Positions 45,488 through 54,524 of a stretch of 64,000 nucleotides of DNA are shown here, piece after piece (within the stretch, counting starts at the first letter, position 1; every line of letters starts with the position of its first letter). The stretch comes from Hyphomicrobium_A sp963782555 (GTDB taxonomy: Bacteria; Pseudomonadota; Alphaproteobacteria; Rhizobiales; Hyphomicrobiaceae), in assembly GCA_963782555.1 (NCBI GenBank), contig CAWAKB010000006.1, positions 135,288 to 199,287 on the forward strand, given 5' to 3'. The notes beneath the pieces are model-generated. The model was not told the origin of the DNA and ran no database searches. It saw only the letters and a program-made list of their open reading frames with translations. The position numbers and the translations under genes are program-made.

Positions 45488-47266
45488 ACGATGGCCGTGA
45501 GAACTTGCCGCTCGGCCTACTAACGAAGCCAACGCGCTTTCTATTCTTCACCGGCAAGAGGAGGTGTGGGCAAGACATCGCTGGCTTGCGCAATAGCGCT
45601 CGCTTTGTCTGACGGGGGACGGTCGGTACTGCTCGTCAGTACCGATCCTGCATCCAATCTCGACGAGATGCTCGGTGAACGACTGACAGACAAGCCCGCT
45701 CCTATTCGCGATGCTCGTGGCCTGCGCGCCATGAACATTGACCCCGAAGCGGCAGCGGAGGCGTACCGTGAGCGTGTGCTGGAGCAAATGGGGCCAGAAG
45801 AAACGGAAACTGACCGGGCCACCGTTCGCGAGCAGCTCTCGGGGGCGTGCACGACAGAAATTGCAGCGTTTGACGAGTTCGTGGGGCTGCTCGGCGAGGA
45901 TGCGGAGGGCTATGACCATGTCATCTTCGATACGGCGCCGACAGGCCACACCCTCCGCCTTCTAAGCCTGCCCAAGGCATGGACAGGATTCCTTGAAGCG
46001 AACGAGGCCGGTGCTTCATGTCTCGGGCCGCACTCCGGCCTCAAGATGCACGAAGCTCGATTCCGCTCTGCGCTCGATGCACTGGGCGATCCGCTGCAGA
46101 CAACAATCGTCTTGGTGACCCGCCCAGACGCGAGCGCCGTGAAAGAGGCCGCCCGGACGTCCAATGAATTTCGCTCGCTCGGGCTCGCGAACCAACGCTT
46201 GGTCGTCAATGGTGTCTTCACCGCAAGTGATGCCACTGATCCAGTCGCCCGGTCATTAGAGGAGCTTGGGCAGCAGACACTTGCGCGCCTCCCACTGGTC
46301 TTGAAGGAGCTGCCGCAAGACCGCGTTCCATTGCGCGCATTTGACATGGTTGGTCGGGCAGCACTGCGAGCGCTCCTGGCATCGAGCCCGCCCGTATACG
46401 GTCCGAAAGTTGATCTCGTTCGAGAGCAGGCTGCCCCTCTACATGGTCTTCATCTGTTGATCGAAGACCTAGCATCGTCGGACCGAGGCCTGATCATGGT
46501 GATGGGCAAGGGTGGCGTCGGGAAGACGACTATTGCAGCCGCTTTGGCCGTCGGACTGGCCCATACCGAAAAAACAGTGCATCTCAGCACTACGGACCCA
46601 GCCGCGCATGTTGCAGGCGTCTTGGCAGGTGCGTTGCCTGGACTAGAGGTCGGGCGCATCGATCCCAAGGCGCAAACGGAGCTCTACGTCGAGAAGGTCA
46701 TGGCCACCAAAGGTCGAGACTTGGACGACCAAGGCAGGGCGTTGTTGCGGGAGGATTTGCGTTCACCGTGCACGGAGGAAGTCGCCGTATTTCACGCTTT
46801 TTCGCACGTCGTTGGTAAGGCGCGCACTCAGTTTGTCGTATTGGACACGGCCCCGAGCGGCCATACCATGCTTTTGCTTGACGCGACCGGCGCTTACCAT
46901 CGGCAGATCGTCCGAGACCTCGAGCCACGGGGCCAGGGAAGAGTCGTAACTCCCCTTATGCGGTTGCAGGACCCGGCCTACACGCAGATCATCCTTGTAA
47001 CCCATCCTGAGACAACGCCGGTATCCGAAGCGGCAGCGCTTCAGGAAGACTTAAGGCGAGCGAAGATCGAGCCGTATGCCTGGGTGATCAATAGAAGCCT
47101 CACTATGGCTAGCACGCGGGATCCTCTGCTCGCTGCAAGGCTGGAGATCGAACACACACAGATACGACGAGTACAAGAGGGCTTGGCGAGCCGTGTGTAC
47201 GTTGTGCCCTGGCAAACCACACCGCCAATCGGAATCGCCGCCTTGTCGGAGCTCGGCAGGCTATAA
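45484..47266 (+). pseudogene. arsA: ArsA-type ATPase (two nucleotide-binding halves), P-loop frameshift
   Basis: A GTG at 45484 overlaps the thiolase stop. The N-terminal peptide (TKPTRFLFFTGK) runs into the first P-loop, where one extra A near 45558 breaks the frame (GKRRCGQD instead of GKGGVGKTS); the next frame has GVGKTSLACAIALALSDGGR and goes on for 566 codons. It contains the first half, a DTAPTGHTLRLL motif, a linker, and a second P-loop MVMGKGGVGKTTIAAALAVG with DTAPSGHTMLLLD. ArsA drives ArsB-mediated arsenite export; the arsenite genes are 10 kb away. Total length is one more than a multiple of three, so a single insertion separates it from a working ATPase. Confidence 0.85.
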
Positions 47267-47303
47267 AAAGAGGCTGCTGTTATGGTGTGAGCGATCGCCA
47301 ATG

Positions 47304-47414
47304 GCGGCTTTGGCCGTCTCACCCATTCGTTGTGGCGCATTAAGTCGTCAGAAGTTGGGGATAGACCGGCCGTGCCGCGGACGTGAGTTCCACGGGGAAT
47401 TTTGACCCTAAGCG
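47304..47414. repeat. Dispersed repeat family A, copy 3
   Basis: GGCTTTGGCCGTCTCACCC, TCGTTGTGGCGCATTAAGTCGT, ATAGACCGGCCGTGCCGCGGA, then a diverged right end TTTGACCCTAAGCGG. It lies between arsA and the convergent DUF2254 gene. Confidence 0.65.
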
Positions 47415-48721
47415 GTCCACCCGAGCCCGATTGGGCCGTTTTGCAGCGTTGCAGCGAACCTCTTGTGGCTGGCGCGAACAGCCTCGAGATCGGCAGGCGC
47501 GGACATATTATGCTCGGCTGCGGCCAAAGCGAGATCAGCATGCCGCTGCAATGCAGCCACGCGTACCGGGTCGTGCTCACAAGTGACGACGGCCGCGAGC
47601 ACCTCCATGATGCGAATGATCACGGAAGGTTTTCCGGCAGCGTTTTGCCTGATCATATGGAACATGGCATCGACGAGCCCGGCATATTCGATGCTGGGAA
47701 CAACGAGAACGGTCCGATCGGTGCGCACATAGACTCCGTTGCGCAGGTGGAGCGGCACTATCTCGCACAGGGCTGCACCGAGCCGATCCAGGACACTTAT
47801 CGCCGTGTGTGGATCATTGATGCCCGGAGACAGCGCTCTGACCGCAACCTCGACCAGCTGACGGACGGCAAATTCCAGGTCATCTGAGCTTTTCCGCTCC
47901 GTCGCGAGCGCGGTCGTGTTGATAATTGCGGCTTCGGCGCCATCGACCTGCGGCGTCATTACCGCAACCGGGGCCCCCGGGAAGACGTAATCCCCCGGCC
48001 TGACCAGAAGCAAGATCGAGGTCTGGTGCTCGGCCGCCCAATCGGCAAGTCGGTCGCCGGCCAGGTGCTGGAGATAGCCGCGTCCGGGGGTCGTGAGTAT
48101 CCCGGCGTGACGCCAGAAGTCGCTGTCTGGCGGTGCTGGCTGCCTCTTATCCGTCGTAAGCCGCTTGATCGCAGCACTGAAATCCTCGCTCACCAACTCG
48201 ACGACCGTGTCCACATTGATACGACCTGCCATGTGGCCCACGAAATAGACCAAGGTCGCCACGCACGCGAATGCAAGCAGGATGGCTATGCTGAGCGAAA
48301 GATGCGGTATGAACTCACCCTCGCTCTCGCCACGCACGCTGCGCAGCACCATGAGCGCGTAACTGAAGGTGCCGAGAAAGACGCCGAGCGTAATCTGGTT
48401 GCCGCGATCCCGCGTAAAGTTGCGCAGCAGCCTGGGTCCCATTTGGCCGGCCGCCAGGGCCAGTGCAGCAATGGTGATCGAGAACACGGTACCGGCAACC
48501 CCGATCGTTGACGAGGCCACTGCTCCCAGCAGCGTGCGCGCGCCTGTTGCTCCGCCGCTGTAAAGCCAGGTGCTTTGGAGCATGCTTTGTGGGATGAGCC
48601 CGCTACGATCGAGCTCGACGAAGCCGATGCCCGCAATCACGCCGGCTACAACCATGCTGCCCGGCACGATCCAGAAGGCGTCGGTCAAATCACTGAGCAG
48701 CTTCCGCAAGCGTGAGCGCAC
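47408..48721 (-). CDS. DUF2254 family membrane protein
   Basis: 437 residues, GTG start. Four membrane segments in the first 160 residues (WIVPGSMVVAGVIAGIGF, AGTVFSITIAALALAAGQM, the GVFLGTFSYALMVL block and LSIAILLAFACVATLVYFVG) and a soluble C-terminal part (VDTVVELVSEDFSAAIK, GDYVFPGAPVAVMTP, ALSPGINDPHTAISVLDRLG). This is DUF2254, typical of proteobacteria, of unknown role. Stands alone. Confidence 0.88.
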   Translation of the reverse strand: MRSRLRKLLSDLTDAFWIVPGSMVVAGVIAGIGFVELDRSGLIPQSMLQSTWLYSGGATGARTLLGAVASSTIGVAGTVFSITIAALALAAGQMGPRLLRNFTRDRGNQITLGVFLGTFSYALMVLRSVRGESEGEFIPHLSLSIAILLAFACVATLVYFVGHMAGRINVDTVVELVSEDFSAAIKRLTTDKRQPAPPDSDFWRHAGILTTPGRGYLQHLAGDRLADWAAEHQTSILLLVRPGDYVFPGAPVAVMTPQVDGAEAAIINTTALATERKSSDDLEFAVRQLVEVAVRALSPGINDPHTAISVLDRLGAALCEIVPLHLRNGVYVRTDRTVLVVPSIEYAGLVDAMFHMIRQNAAGKPSVIIRIMEVLAAVVTCEHDPVRVAALQRHADLALAAAEHNMSAPADLEAVRASHKRFAATLQNGPIGLGWTA

Positions 48722-48874
48722 GTTTTGTTTCCTCGTGTGTGCAGCCGGCGCGTACGTAAGTCCGATCCGAGCCGACAGCCCTGCTGTTCGCGCGGCGAGG
48801 CTAGGACTTGCTGCCTTAAACGTCTCTACCGGTCGTTATCAGAGGCATAACAACCAAGGCCGCGGCGCAGTCAA

Positions 48875-50122
48875 TCACTTGACGACGCGTTCCACCAGCA
48901 TGCGCAGACTGAGACCCTGAACGACTATGGTGAAGAGGACGACGGCATAGGTCGCGGCGAGGATCACCGATTTCTCGGGCGCCTCCGGCAGAGAAAGCGC
49001 AAGTGCAATGGATATGCCGCCCCGCAACCCGCCCCAAGTCAGGACCGGTATCGTCCCGCGCACAAAAGAATGGATCGGGCTCAGAGCGAGCACGGGTATC
49101 GAGACGGCAAGCAGGCGGGCGAGGAGGACGAGCGGCACTGCAGACGCCGCCAGCCAGCCAGAGGTCGGGTCGAGGCGCAGGACCAGCACTTCGAGGCCGA
49201 TGAGAAGGAAAAGCACCGAATTTAGGATTTCGTCGACGAGTGTCCAGAAGCCGAAAAGGTACCGCTGCGTCACGTCACTGAGTGCGTCACGTGGACCGCG
49301 ATAGCCGATCAGAAGTCCCGCGACGACCATCGCTATCGGACCGCTCATGTTCAACTTGGCGGCAAGCGTATAGGTGCCCGTCACCAGCGCAAGCGAGATC
49401 AGGACCTCGATTGGATAGTCGTCGATCGCGCGCATTGCTCGGTAGGCCACATACCCGGCGATCAGGCCAAGCACAGCGCCTCCCAGTGCCTCGATTAAAA
49501 AGACACCGCCAATATCCAGCAGATCGATATCGCCGCCCTTCGCGCCCGCCGCAGCGGCCACCAGCACGGTAAAGATCACCACCCCGACGCCGTCGTTGAA
49601 GAGCAACTCGCCGACCATGTCGATCTCCAGCGTTCCGGGCACATCAACCGCTTTCAATATCGAGATAACGGCCAGTGGATCGGTTGGGCTGATGAGCGCG
49701 CCGAAAACCAGAGCCCACAGAAGCGGCAATGGAATGCCAACAGCTCCCGCCGCGAGCCAGAAGCCGATGCCGACGACTGCGGTCGAGATCATTGTGCCCA
49801 CGGTCGCCATCGAGCCGACCGCCCAGCCGCGATCGCGCAGTCTGGCAAGGTCCACATGCAATGCGCCCGCAAAAAGCAGGAAAGCCAAAATGCCGTTGAG
49901 AACGGTCGCCTGAAAATCGAACTGCCTGACGACCCCCGTGAGGTCCTCGTAAAGGAGGACATGGGGGATGGCCAGTTCGACCCCGATGAGCACCAGCGAG
50001 GCGCCCAGTCCCATGACAAGGAGACCGATCGAGTGGGGTAGCCCGATGAAGCGATGATTTATCCAGGCGAACGTTGCCGTCAGCACCAGCAGAATTGCGA
50101 TTAGGTCAAAGGCGGTCAGCAT
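48875..50122 (-). CDS. Na+/H+ (cation:proton) antiporter, NhaP/CPA1 type
   Basis: 415 residues from the ATG at 50122. About 12 membrane segments. The CPA1 acidic motif is present (GALISPTDPLAVISILKA and FNDGVGVVIFTVLVAAA, with the ion-binding ND pair) as is LTWGGLRGGISIALALSLPE (the conserved GGLRG motif). Exchanges Na+ or K+ for protons across the inner membrane. Its promoter side is next to family B repeat (50166-50306). Confidence 0.9.
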   Translation of the reverse strand: MLTAFDLIAILLVLTATFAWINHRFIGLPHSIGLLVMGLGASLVLIGVELAIPHVLLYEDLTGVVRQFDFQATVLNGILAFLLFAGALHVDLARLRDRGWAVGSMATVGTMISTAVVGIGFWLAAGAVGIPLPLLWALVFGALISPTDPLAVISILKAVDVPGTLEIDMVGELLFNDGVGVVIFTVLVAAAAGAKGGDIDLLDIGGVFLIEALGGAVLGLIAGYVAYRAMRAIDDYPIEVLISLALVTGTYTLAAKLNMSGPIAMVVAGLLIGYRGPRDALSDVTQRYLFGFWTLVDEILNSVLFLLIGLEVLVLRLDPTSGWLAASAVPLVLLARLLAVSIPVLALSPIHSFVRGTIPVLTWGGLRGGISIALALSLPEAPEKSVILAATYAVVLFTIVVQGLSLRMLVERVVK

Positions 50123-50165
50123 GGCGATGCTCAACGGTACCCCAATTGACCGCAAACGCGGCCGC

Positions 50166-50306
50166 GTTATCCACAGTAGGCACTTTCCGAATCTGGCTGG
50201 CACTGAGGCGGGGGCTCATATTCGACTTCAAGGAGCGCGTACCCGCCATTGTTGGCTCCTCAGTCGCCGGTGACTCGGCTTATCGTCCCCGCGTTTGCCG
50301 AGTCAC
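50166..50306. repeat. Hairpin-bearing repeat family B, copy 2 (inverted)
   Basis: Reverse complement matches copy 1 (35132-35276) over its length; the hairpin GTGACTCGGC / GCCGAGTCAC is at 50270-50279 and 50297-50306. It ends in GTTATCCACAGTAGGCAC at the side of the antiporter gene. A shorter similar piece (TACTTTCCGAGTCTGACTG) is at about 51010-51030. Confidence 0.85.
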
Positions 50307-50349
50307 TGCCCCCCGTCGGTTCCGCGTACGTAACCTCTGAGAGAGTACC

Positions 50350-50553
50350 ATGCGCCTTATATTGATCTCCGTTGCCGCGATGACGGTTTCCACAATCTGC
50401 CTCAGCGCCCTTTTCCTGAACGCACTTTACACACCCACACGGCCTGCTATTGGGGCTTGGACCACAAGCGTCACCTACGCCGACGATTGGGTGAAGCGCT
50501 CAGCTCAAGGCAACCAAGCGAAGCTGCTCGCCGTCAATTCCGACGCACGATGA
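50350..50553 (+). CDS. Small secreted protein
   Basis: 67 residues: signal-like MRLILISVAAMTVSTICLSA, then ALYTPTRPAIGAWTTSVTYA and a C-terminal basic segment. Weak ribosome site; family unknown. Confidence 0.4.
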   Translation: MRLILISVAAMTVSTICLSALFLNALYTPTRPAIGAWTTSVTYADDWVKRSAQGNQAKLLAVNSDAR

Positions 50554-50694
50554 TGCACATCGGCGAGTAGGAAGTTTATGGGCGTCGAGCGAGAACGGCT
50601 CGGGCTAGCACCCCATTACCCATCACCAACTATCCGAGGCGCACCTTCCCATCATCGTGCTTAGCGTCTAGGCGGTCTTGTGGTTGGCGTCAGC

Positions 50695-50976
50695 TTAGCC
50701 GTCCTCGGACTCTTGGCCCGTGGCGATCTTCGCCACCTTAACGTCGTCGCCGCGCAGGTCAGAGCCTCGCTTCCGATCTTTGGGAACTTTAGGCAATCCG
50801 CCGCCTCGCGCCGTTCGGATGAGAGCTCTCAATTGGATCTTGAGCTGGCGTCCGGTCACTTGCTCGATCGAATAGCCCTCCGCGAGCAATCGTCTTCCGA
50901 TGTCCTCGACTGACGGGTATTTACCCGATTTTGCGAGCTCAAACGCGCGCTCAAGAACGGACGTGTTCTCATCCAT
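50695..50976 (-). CDS. Conserved hypothetical protein
   Basis: 93 residues, MDENTSVLERAFELAKSGKY ... SVEDIGRRLLAEGYSIEQVT, GRQLKIQLRALIRTARGG, then a charged tail. The central part resembles a small family in Hyphomicrobiales (a short helical domain predicted to bind nucleic acid). Function unknown. Confidence 0.6.
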   Translation of the reverse strand: MDENTSVLERAFELAKSGKYPSVEDIGRRLLAEGYSIEQVTGRQLKIQLRALIRTARGGGLPKVPKDRKRGSDLRGDDVKVAKIATGQESEDG

Positions 50977-51099
50977 GGCACCGAGCTTAGCCGATTACGG
51001 TTTCCTAGCCCATGGGTACTTTCCGAGTCTGACTGCGGCTCGCGAAAGGGGCTTTACTGCTTTCTCGACATCGCGCCGAGGCGCGTAGGAGGAAGTCGA

Positions 51100-51585
51100 A
51101 TGGAAGCCCCCCTCTCCGGATGCCTTATCCTGATCGCCGAGGACGAGCCGCTCATTGCCTTTGATATCACGCAGGCGTTCGAGGACGAAGGAGCAACGGT
51201 CATAAGTGCATGCACGCTCAAGCAAGCTTTGCGTGCTGCCGATGACCCCGCCTTGTCTGCTGCCATTTTGGATCATGCGTTGAGCGACGGCGATAGCTCC
51301 AAGGTTTACGAGCGCATGAAGGAACGCAACATCCCCTTCATCACCTACAGCGGCTACGACAGACCCAAGGGACATGAGGGGGAGTTCGTGCAAAAGCCAG
51401 AGAGCGTCTTGGTTCTAGTGGTAACCGTTAAGCGCTTAATCGCGGAGCGCCGAAAACCAAACCTGGGCACTACGGCGAGCCTGCACGACTTGGCGACTCA
51501 TCTTAACCGCGGCCTCGCTGGTCTCGCGAAGCTCTCCCAAGGCACGGCGGGTCGGACGTTCTGCCTCCCCGGAGTGGGGTGCTAA
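51100..51585 (+). CDS. Response regulator (receiver protein with short tail)
   Basis: 161 residues, AGGAGG ribosome site. Receiver landmarks: LILIAEDEPLIAFDITQ, the phospho-Asp in AILDHALSDGD, the Thr/Ser of FITYSGY, and the Lys in FVQKPES. The last 40 residues (LGTTASLHDLATHLNRGLAG) form an amphipathic helix of unknown type. One of four receiver proteins near 51-54 kb. Confidence 0.75.
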   Translation: MEAPLSGCLILIAEDEPLIAFDITQAFEDEGATVISACTLKQALRAADDPALSAAILDHALSDGDSSKVYERMKERNIPFITYSGYDRPKGHEGEFVQKPESVLVLVVTVKRLIAERRKPNLGTTASLHDLATHLNRGLAGLAKLSQGTAGRTFCLPGVGC

Positions 51586-51858
51586 CCGACTCGATGTTTG
51601 GTCTGCTATCGGCCCATAGCTGTCGCCAGGAGTCACGACCCTTACGTCAGTTGTCATCCACGAAGAAGGCGGCCCGGGCGTGCGCCTGCAGAAGGGCAAA
51701 GCCGCGGGGAAGAGGAAGTGAGGAGTACTTGTCAGAGCCCGAGATCGAACAGACGTACCGAGCAATACATCGAGGCCAGTGGCTCGGACTAGACAAGAAT
51801 GACCAGGACGTCGAGCCCAGCCAGGATCGGGCGGATGGCGCAATCGACGTGACGACCA

Positions 51859-52236
51859 TCAGCCGTCACTCGATGAGCAAGGCAGGAGACGTGCAAGGAT
51901 CTCGACCAGTGCGTCATACTTGAAAGGTTTCCGAATGACGACGCGGTCGCGGAAGCCGTCCCACGTGTTATCCCGATTACCAGTGGCGATGACGAACGGT
52001 ACGCCGCGTGCGGCCAGTGCTTCGGCTACCGCATGGCTACTCGTGCCATTGAGGGTCATGTCCAACACGGCGGCATCGAAAACTTGTCGGTCGATCAGGC
52101 TGATGGCTCTGTCGACCGTGGAGGCCGAGACCACCGACTTGCATCCGAGGTCGGCCAGCACATCTTCAATCGTCATCAGGAGCAGGATTTCATCCTCAAC
52201 GATGAGAATGCGACGGCCGGAAAGCACTTTATCCAT
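51859..52236 (-). CDS. Single-domain response regulator
   Basis: 125 residues, a complete receiver: RRILIVEDEILLLMTIED, phospho-Asp in DAAVLDMTLNGTSS, FVIATG, Lys in VVIRKPFKYD. It overlaps the sensor kinase gene by 8 bases (52229-52236), so it is its probable partner. A nearly identical 164-bp fragment lies at 36265. No output domain, so it acts through interaction. Confidence 0.9.
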   Translation of the reverse strand: MDKVLSGRRILIVEDEILLLMTIEDVLADLGCKSVVSASTVDRAISLIDRQVFDAAVLDMTLNGTSSHAVAEALAARGVPFVIATGNRDNTWDGFRDRVVIRKPFKYDALVEILARLLPCSSSDG

Positions 52237-53278
52237 TCCCGCTGCCTTCTGGTGCGGGAATGCTCATCGTGCAGATTAAGCCCGACGGCCGGTAGTCGAG
52301 ATGCACGGTGCCTCCGAGTTGGTCGGTGAGACCGTGCTCGATCACGCGCGATCCGAACCCCTTACGTGAGGGTGGAATTACGAGCGGGCCGTCCTTCTCC
52401 CGCCAGTGCAAGTCTATCCGGCGCCCCTCCGCTGTGGGGTCCATCTTCCACTCGATCAGGATCGATCCGGAATCATTCGAAAGCGCACCATATTTCACGG
52501 CATTGGTCGCAAGCTCGTTGAAGGCGATGCTAAGGGCCAATGCGGCTTGCGGCGGGAAGCTGATATTTTCACCCGTGATCACGATACGCCCGGCCCGGCC
52601 GTCCACGAACGGCTCCAAAGCAGCATTGAGCAGATCGACCAGCCCTGCACTTTTCCAGTTTTTGCTGTTCAACAGGTCGTGCGACCGGGAGAGTGCAAAC
52701 AGCCGGGCCTCTACGACTCCCTGAATAACCTTAGCATCGGGAGAAGTCCGCAAGGCCTGCCAGACAATAGACTGCACCGTTGCCAGGGTGTTTTTGACGC
52801 GATGGTTCAATTCGTCGATGAGTTCCCTCGAATGAGCTTGCTCTTCCTTGAGTGCAGTGAGGTCAATGAACGAGGCAAAATATTGAACAATATCGCCGTC
52901 CTCTGACCGAACGGGGCTGATAAAAAGTGCGGCCCAGAACTCACTGCCGTCCTTGCGCCGGTAACGGATCTCCGAACCTCCGTCCGACTTACCCTGAAAT
53001 TCGGCTTCAATCTTCGCGAGCGCCTCGGCATCGGCAGCGTGCGCCATCAGGAAATTGAAGCTCTCGCCGAGAACCTCTTCCCGCGTGTACCCGGTCAAGG
53101 AGAGAAAGCTGTCGTTGGCAAAAATTATTGGGTTGCCGGGCTGTCTTGCGTCGGTGAACACCATTGCCATTCGCGTTGTGTCAGCGGCGACAACGAACGG
53201 TCCGAGCTCGTTCTTGAAGCTCTGGACCTCAGCCTCGGCGTTCTTCTGCTCGTCAGACTTGTCTTGTTTCTTCGGCAT
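52229..53278 (-). CDS. PAS-HWE/HisKA_2 sensor histidine kinase
   Basis: 349 residues. A PAS domain of LOV type (about 35-145: NDSFLSLTGYTREEVLGESF and RRKDGSEFWAALFISPVRSE) lacks the photoactive Cys (GRNCRFLQG in LOV; here GESFNFLMA, Phe at the Cys position, about 74). Then a HisKA_2 helix with the phospho-His in ELNHRVKNTLATVQS (about 159), and an HATPase_c domain (FNELATNAVKYGAL, GFGSRVIEHGL, LDYRPSGLICTMSIP). Autophosphorylates and hands the phosphate to the overlapping receiver. The signal is not light by this mechanism. Related to kinases of the general stress or phytochrome-associated class. Confidence 0.9.
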   Translation of the reverse strand: MPKKQDKSDEQKNAEAEVQSFKNELGPFVVAADTTRMAMVFTDARQPGNPIIFANDSFLSLTGYTREEVLGESFNFLMAHAADAEALAKIEAEFQGKSDGGSEIRYRRKDGSEFWAALFISPVRSEDGDIVQYFASFIDLTALKEEQAHSRELIDELNHRVKNTLATVQSIVWQALRTSPDAKVIQGVVEARLFALSRSHDLLNSKNWKSAGLVDLLNAALEPFVDGRAGRIVITGENISFPPQAALALSIAFNELATNAVKYGALSNDSGSILIEWKMDPTAEGRRIDLHWREKDGPLVIPPSRKGFGSRVIEHGLTDQLGGTVHLDYRPSGLICTMSIPAPEGSGNG

Positions 53279-53472
53279 GCACTACTTGATCCGGTCCCGT
53301 GCGCGCCAATGTCCTCACATATCCTACGGGCATGCACAGCCGGTTCCATACTGCCGCGAACCTTCGCACGGACAGTGAGAGGCGCAAGCCAGTGGGCGCG
53401 CGGACGATGGGGGAGCGTACCGCGAAAACATCAGTCCAATATGGCAAATGTGCGATTCTGGACATTTACCCT

Positions 53473-53498
53473 GGAACAACGCTGCGAACAGTGGTGTT
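53473..53498 (+). promoter_or_regulatory. Possible EcfG-type promoter
   Basis: GGAAC at 53473-53477, 17-base spacer and TGTT at 53495-53498, one mismatch from GGAAC-N16/17-CGTT. It is 64 bases before the ATG of the receiver gene at 53563. Confidence 0.3.
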
Positions 53499-53562
53499 TG
53501 ACCAGATAGTCATCCGTACGTGAAGCAATCCGGATGGCCACCTCTTTCAGTCAGGAGGCACC

Positions 53563-53934
53563 ATGAGTGCCGATCCTCCGACACGGGTAGTGCTCGTCGT
53601 CGAAGACGAATGGCTTGTGCGCGAGAACATCGTGAGCGAACTCAAAGCGCAGGGATGGTCAGTCGTTGAGACAGCATCGGGCGAACACGCTCTTGCGTTT
53701 CTTGCAACCGACGAAGTCCATCTGCTCGTGACCGACATCCAGTTGGCGGGAGCCATGGATGGCTGGGACGTCGCCCATGCGGTGCGTGCGGCAAATCCGG
53801 ATTTGCCCGTGATCTACGCGTCCGGCAACGCACCCGATGCGGCGCGTCGCGTGCGAGGAAGCCTGTTTTTCAACAAGCCCTATGATCCGGCCGCCGTCGT
53901 CGCTGCTTGCCACAAGCTCATCGCGGCGAGGTGA
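53563..53934 (+). CDS. Single-domain response regulator
   Basis: 123 residues, complete receiver. VVLVVEDEWLVRENIV (acidic pocket), phospho-Asp in LLVTDIQLAGAMDG, PVIYASG, and the Lys in FFNKPYDPA. Good ribosome site (AGGAGGCACC). Its stop overlaps a dodecin remnant (53931). Partner unknown. Confidence 0.88.
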   Translation: MSADPPTRVVLVVEDEWLVRENIVSELKAQGWSVVETASGEHALAFLATDEVHLLVTDIQLAGAMDGWDVAHAVRAANPDLPVIYASGNAPDAARRVRGSLFFNKPYDPAAVVAACHKLIAAR

Positions 53935-54026
53935 CTCAGATCCGGGGCCACATCGAGAAAGGCGAGGTCGCGCACTTCCAGGTCATGCTGAAGCTGGGCT
54001 TGCGCTACGAGGACAAGAGCAAGTGA
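53931..54026 (+). pseudogene. Dodecin, C-terminal remnant
   Basis: VTQIRGHIEKGEVAHFQVM then LKLGLRYEDKSK and a TGA at 54024-54026. It matches the second half of dodecin (compare RGHIEDGVLKHWQVSIRVGF in the intact gene at 21834). The N-terminal half is absent; the fragment begins exactly at the stop of the receiver gene. Confidence 0.75.
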
Positions 54027-54524
54027 GCCGCGTTCGTCGAGTGCCGTGAATCTTCAGGCGGACGCTCAATTCGCGCTCTCAGATGATCTTCTTCTCCGAC
54101 ATGCGCCGCGCTCCTCTCAAATGATGGAAGGATACCCCTTTACCTAAGACAACTGCACAGCGATTAGGGGAGCAGACCGGAAGCGATCTTGCCGCGACGA
54201 CTGGTCTGCCCTACGCTGCGCCTTGGCCAGCCCAAATCGCTGACCGAACACGGCCGGGTTCTAACTTAGAGCCTGGTATCGTTCCGAGGGGCAGGCCAGG
54301 TGATGTCGGGGCCTTCTTTCATAGTTCGAATATAGCCAAAGCATGCGCTGCAACACACCCCTATGGTCGCCTATGATCGGGTCATCGTAAGGGCGAATTC
54401 GACTTGCTGACCTGCATCATCCGCTTTCACATCAACCCCGCCACTCATTTTCGAGGTCGAACCGGCCGAACGGACGGGAGGACGCTTAGCGCGTCAGCCG
54501 CTGAACGCATGGGAATGAACCGGG
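54027..54524. other. Gap of 500 bases
   Basis: No gene recognised; only short chance frames. Confidence 0.35.
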
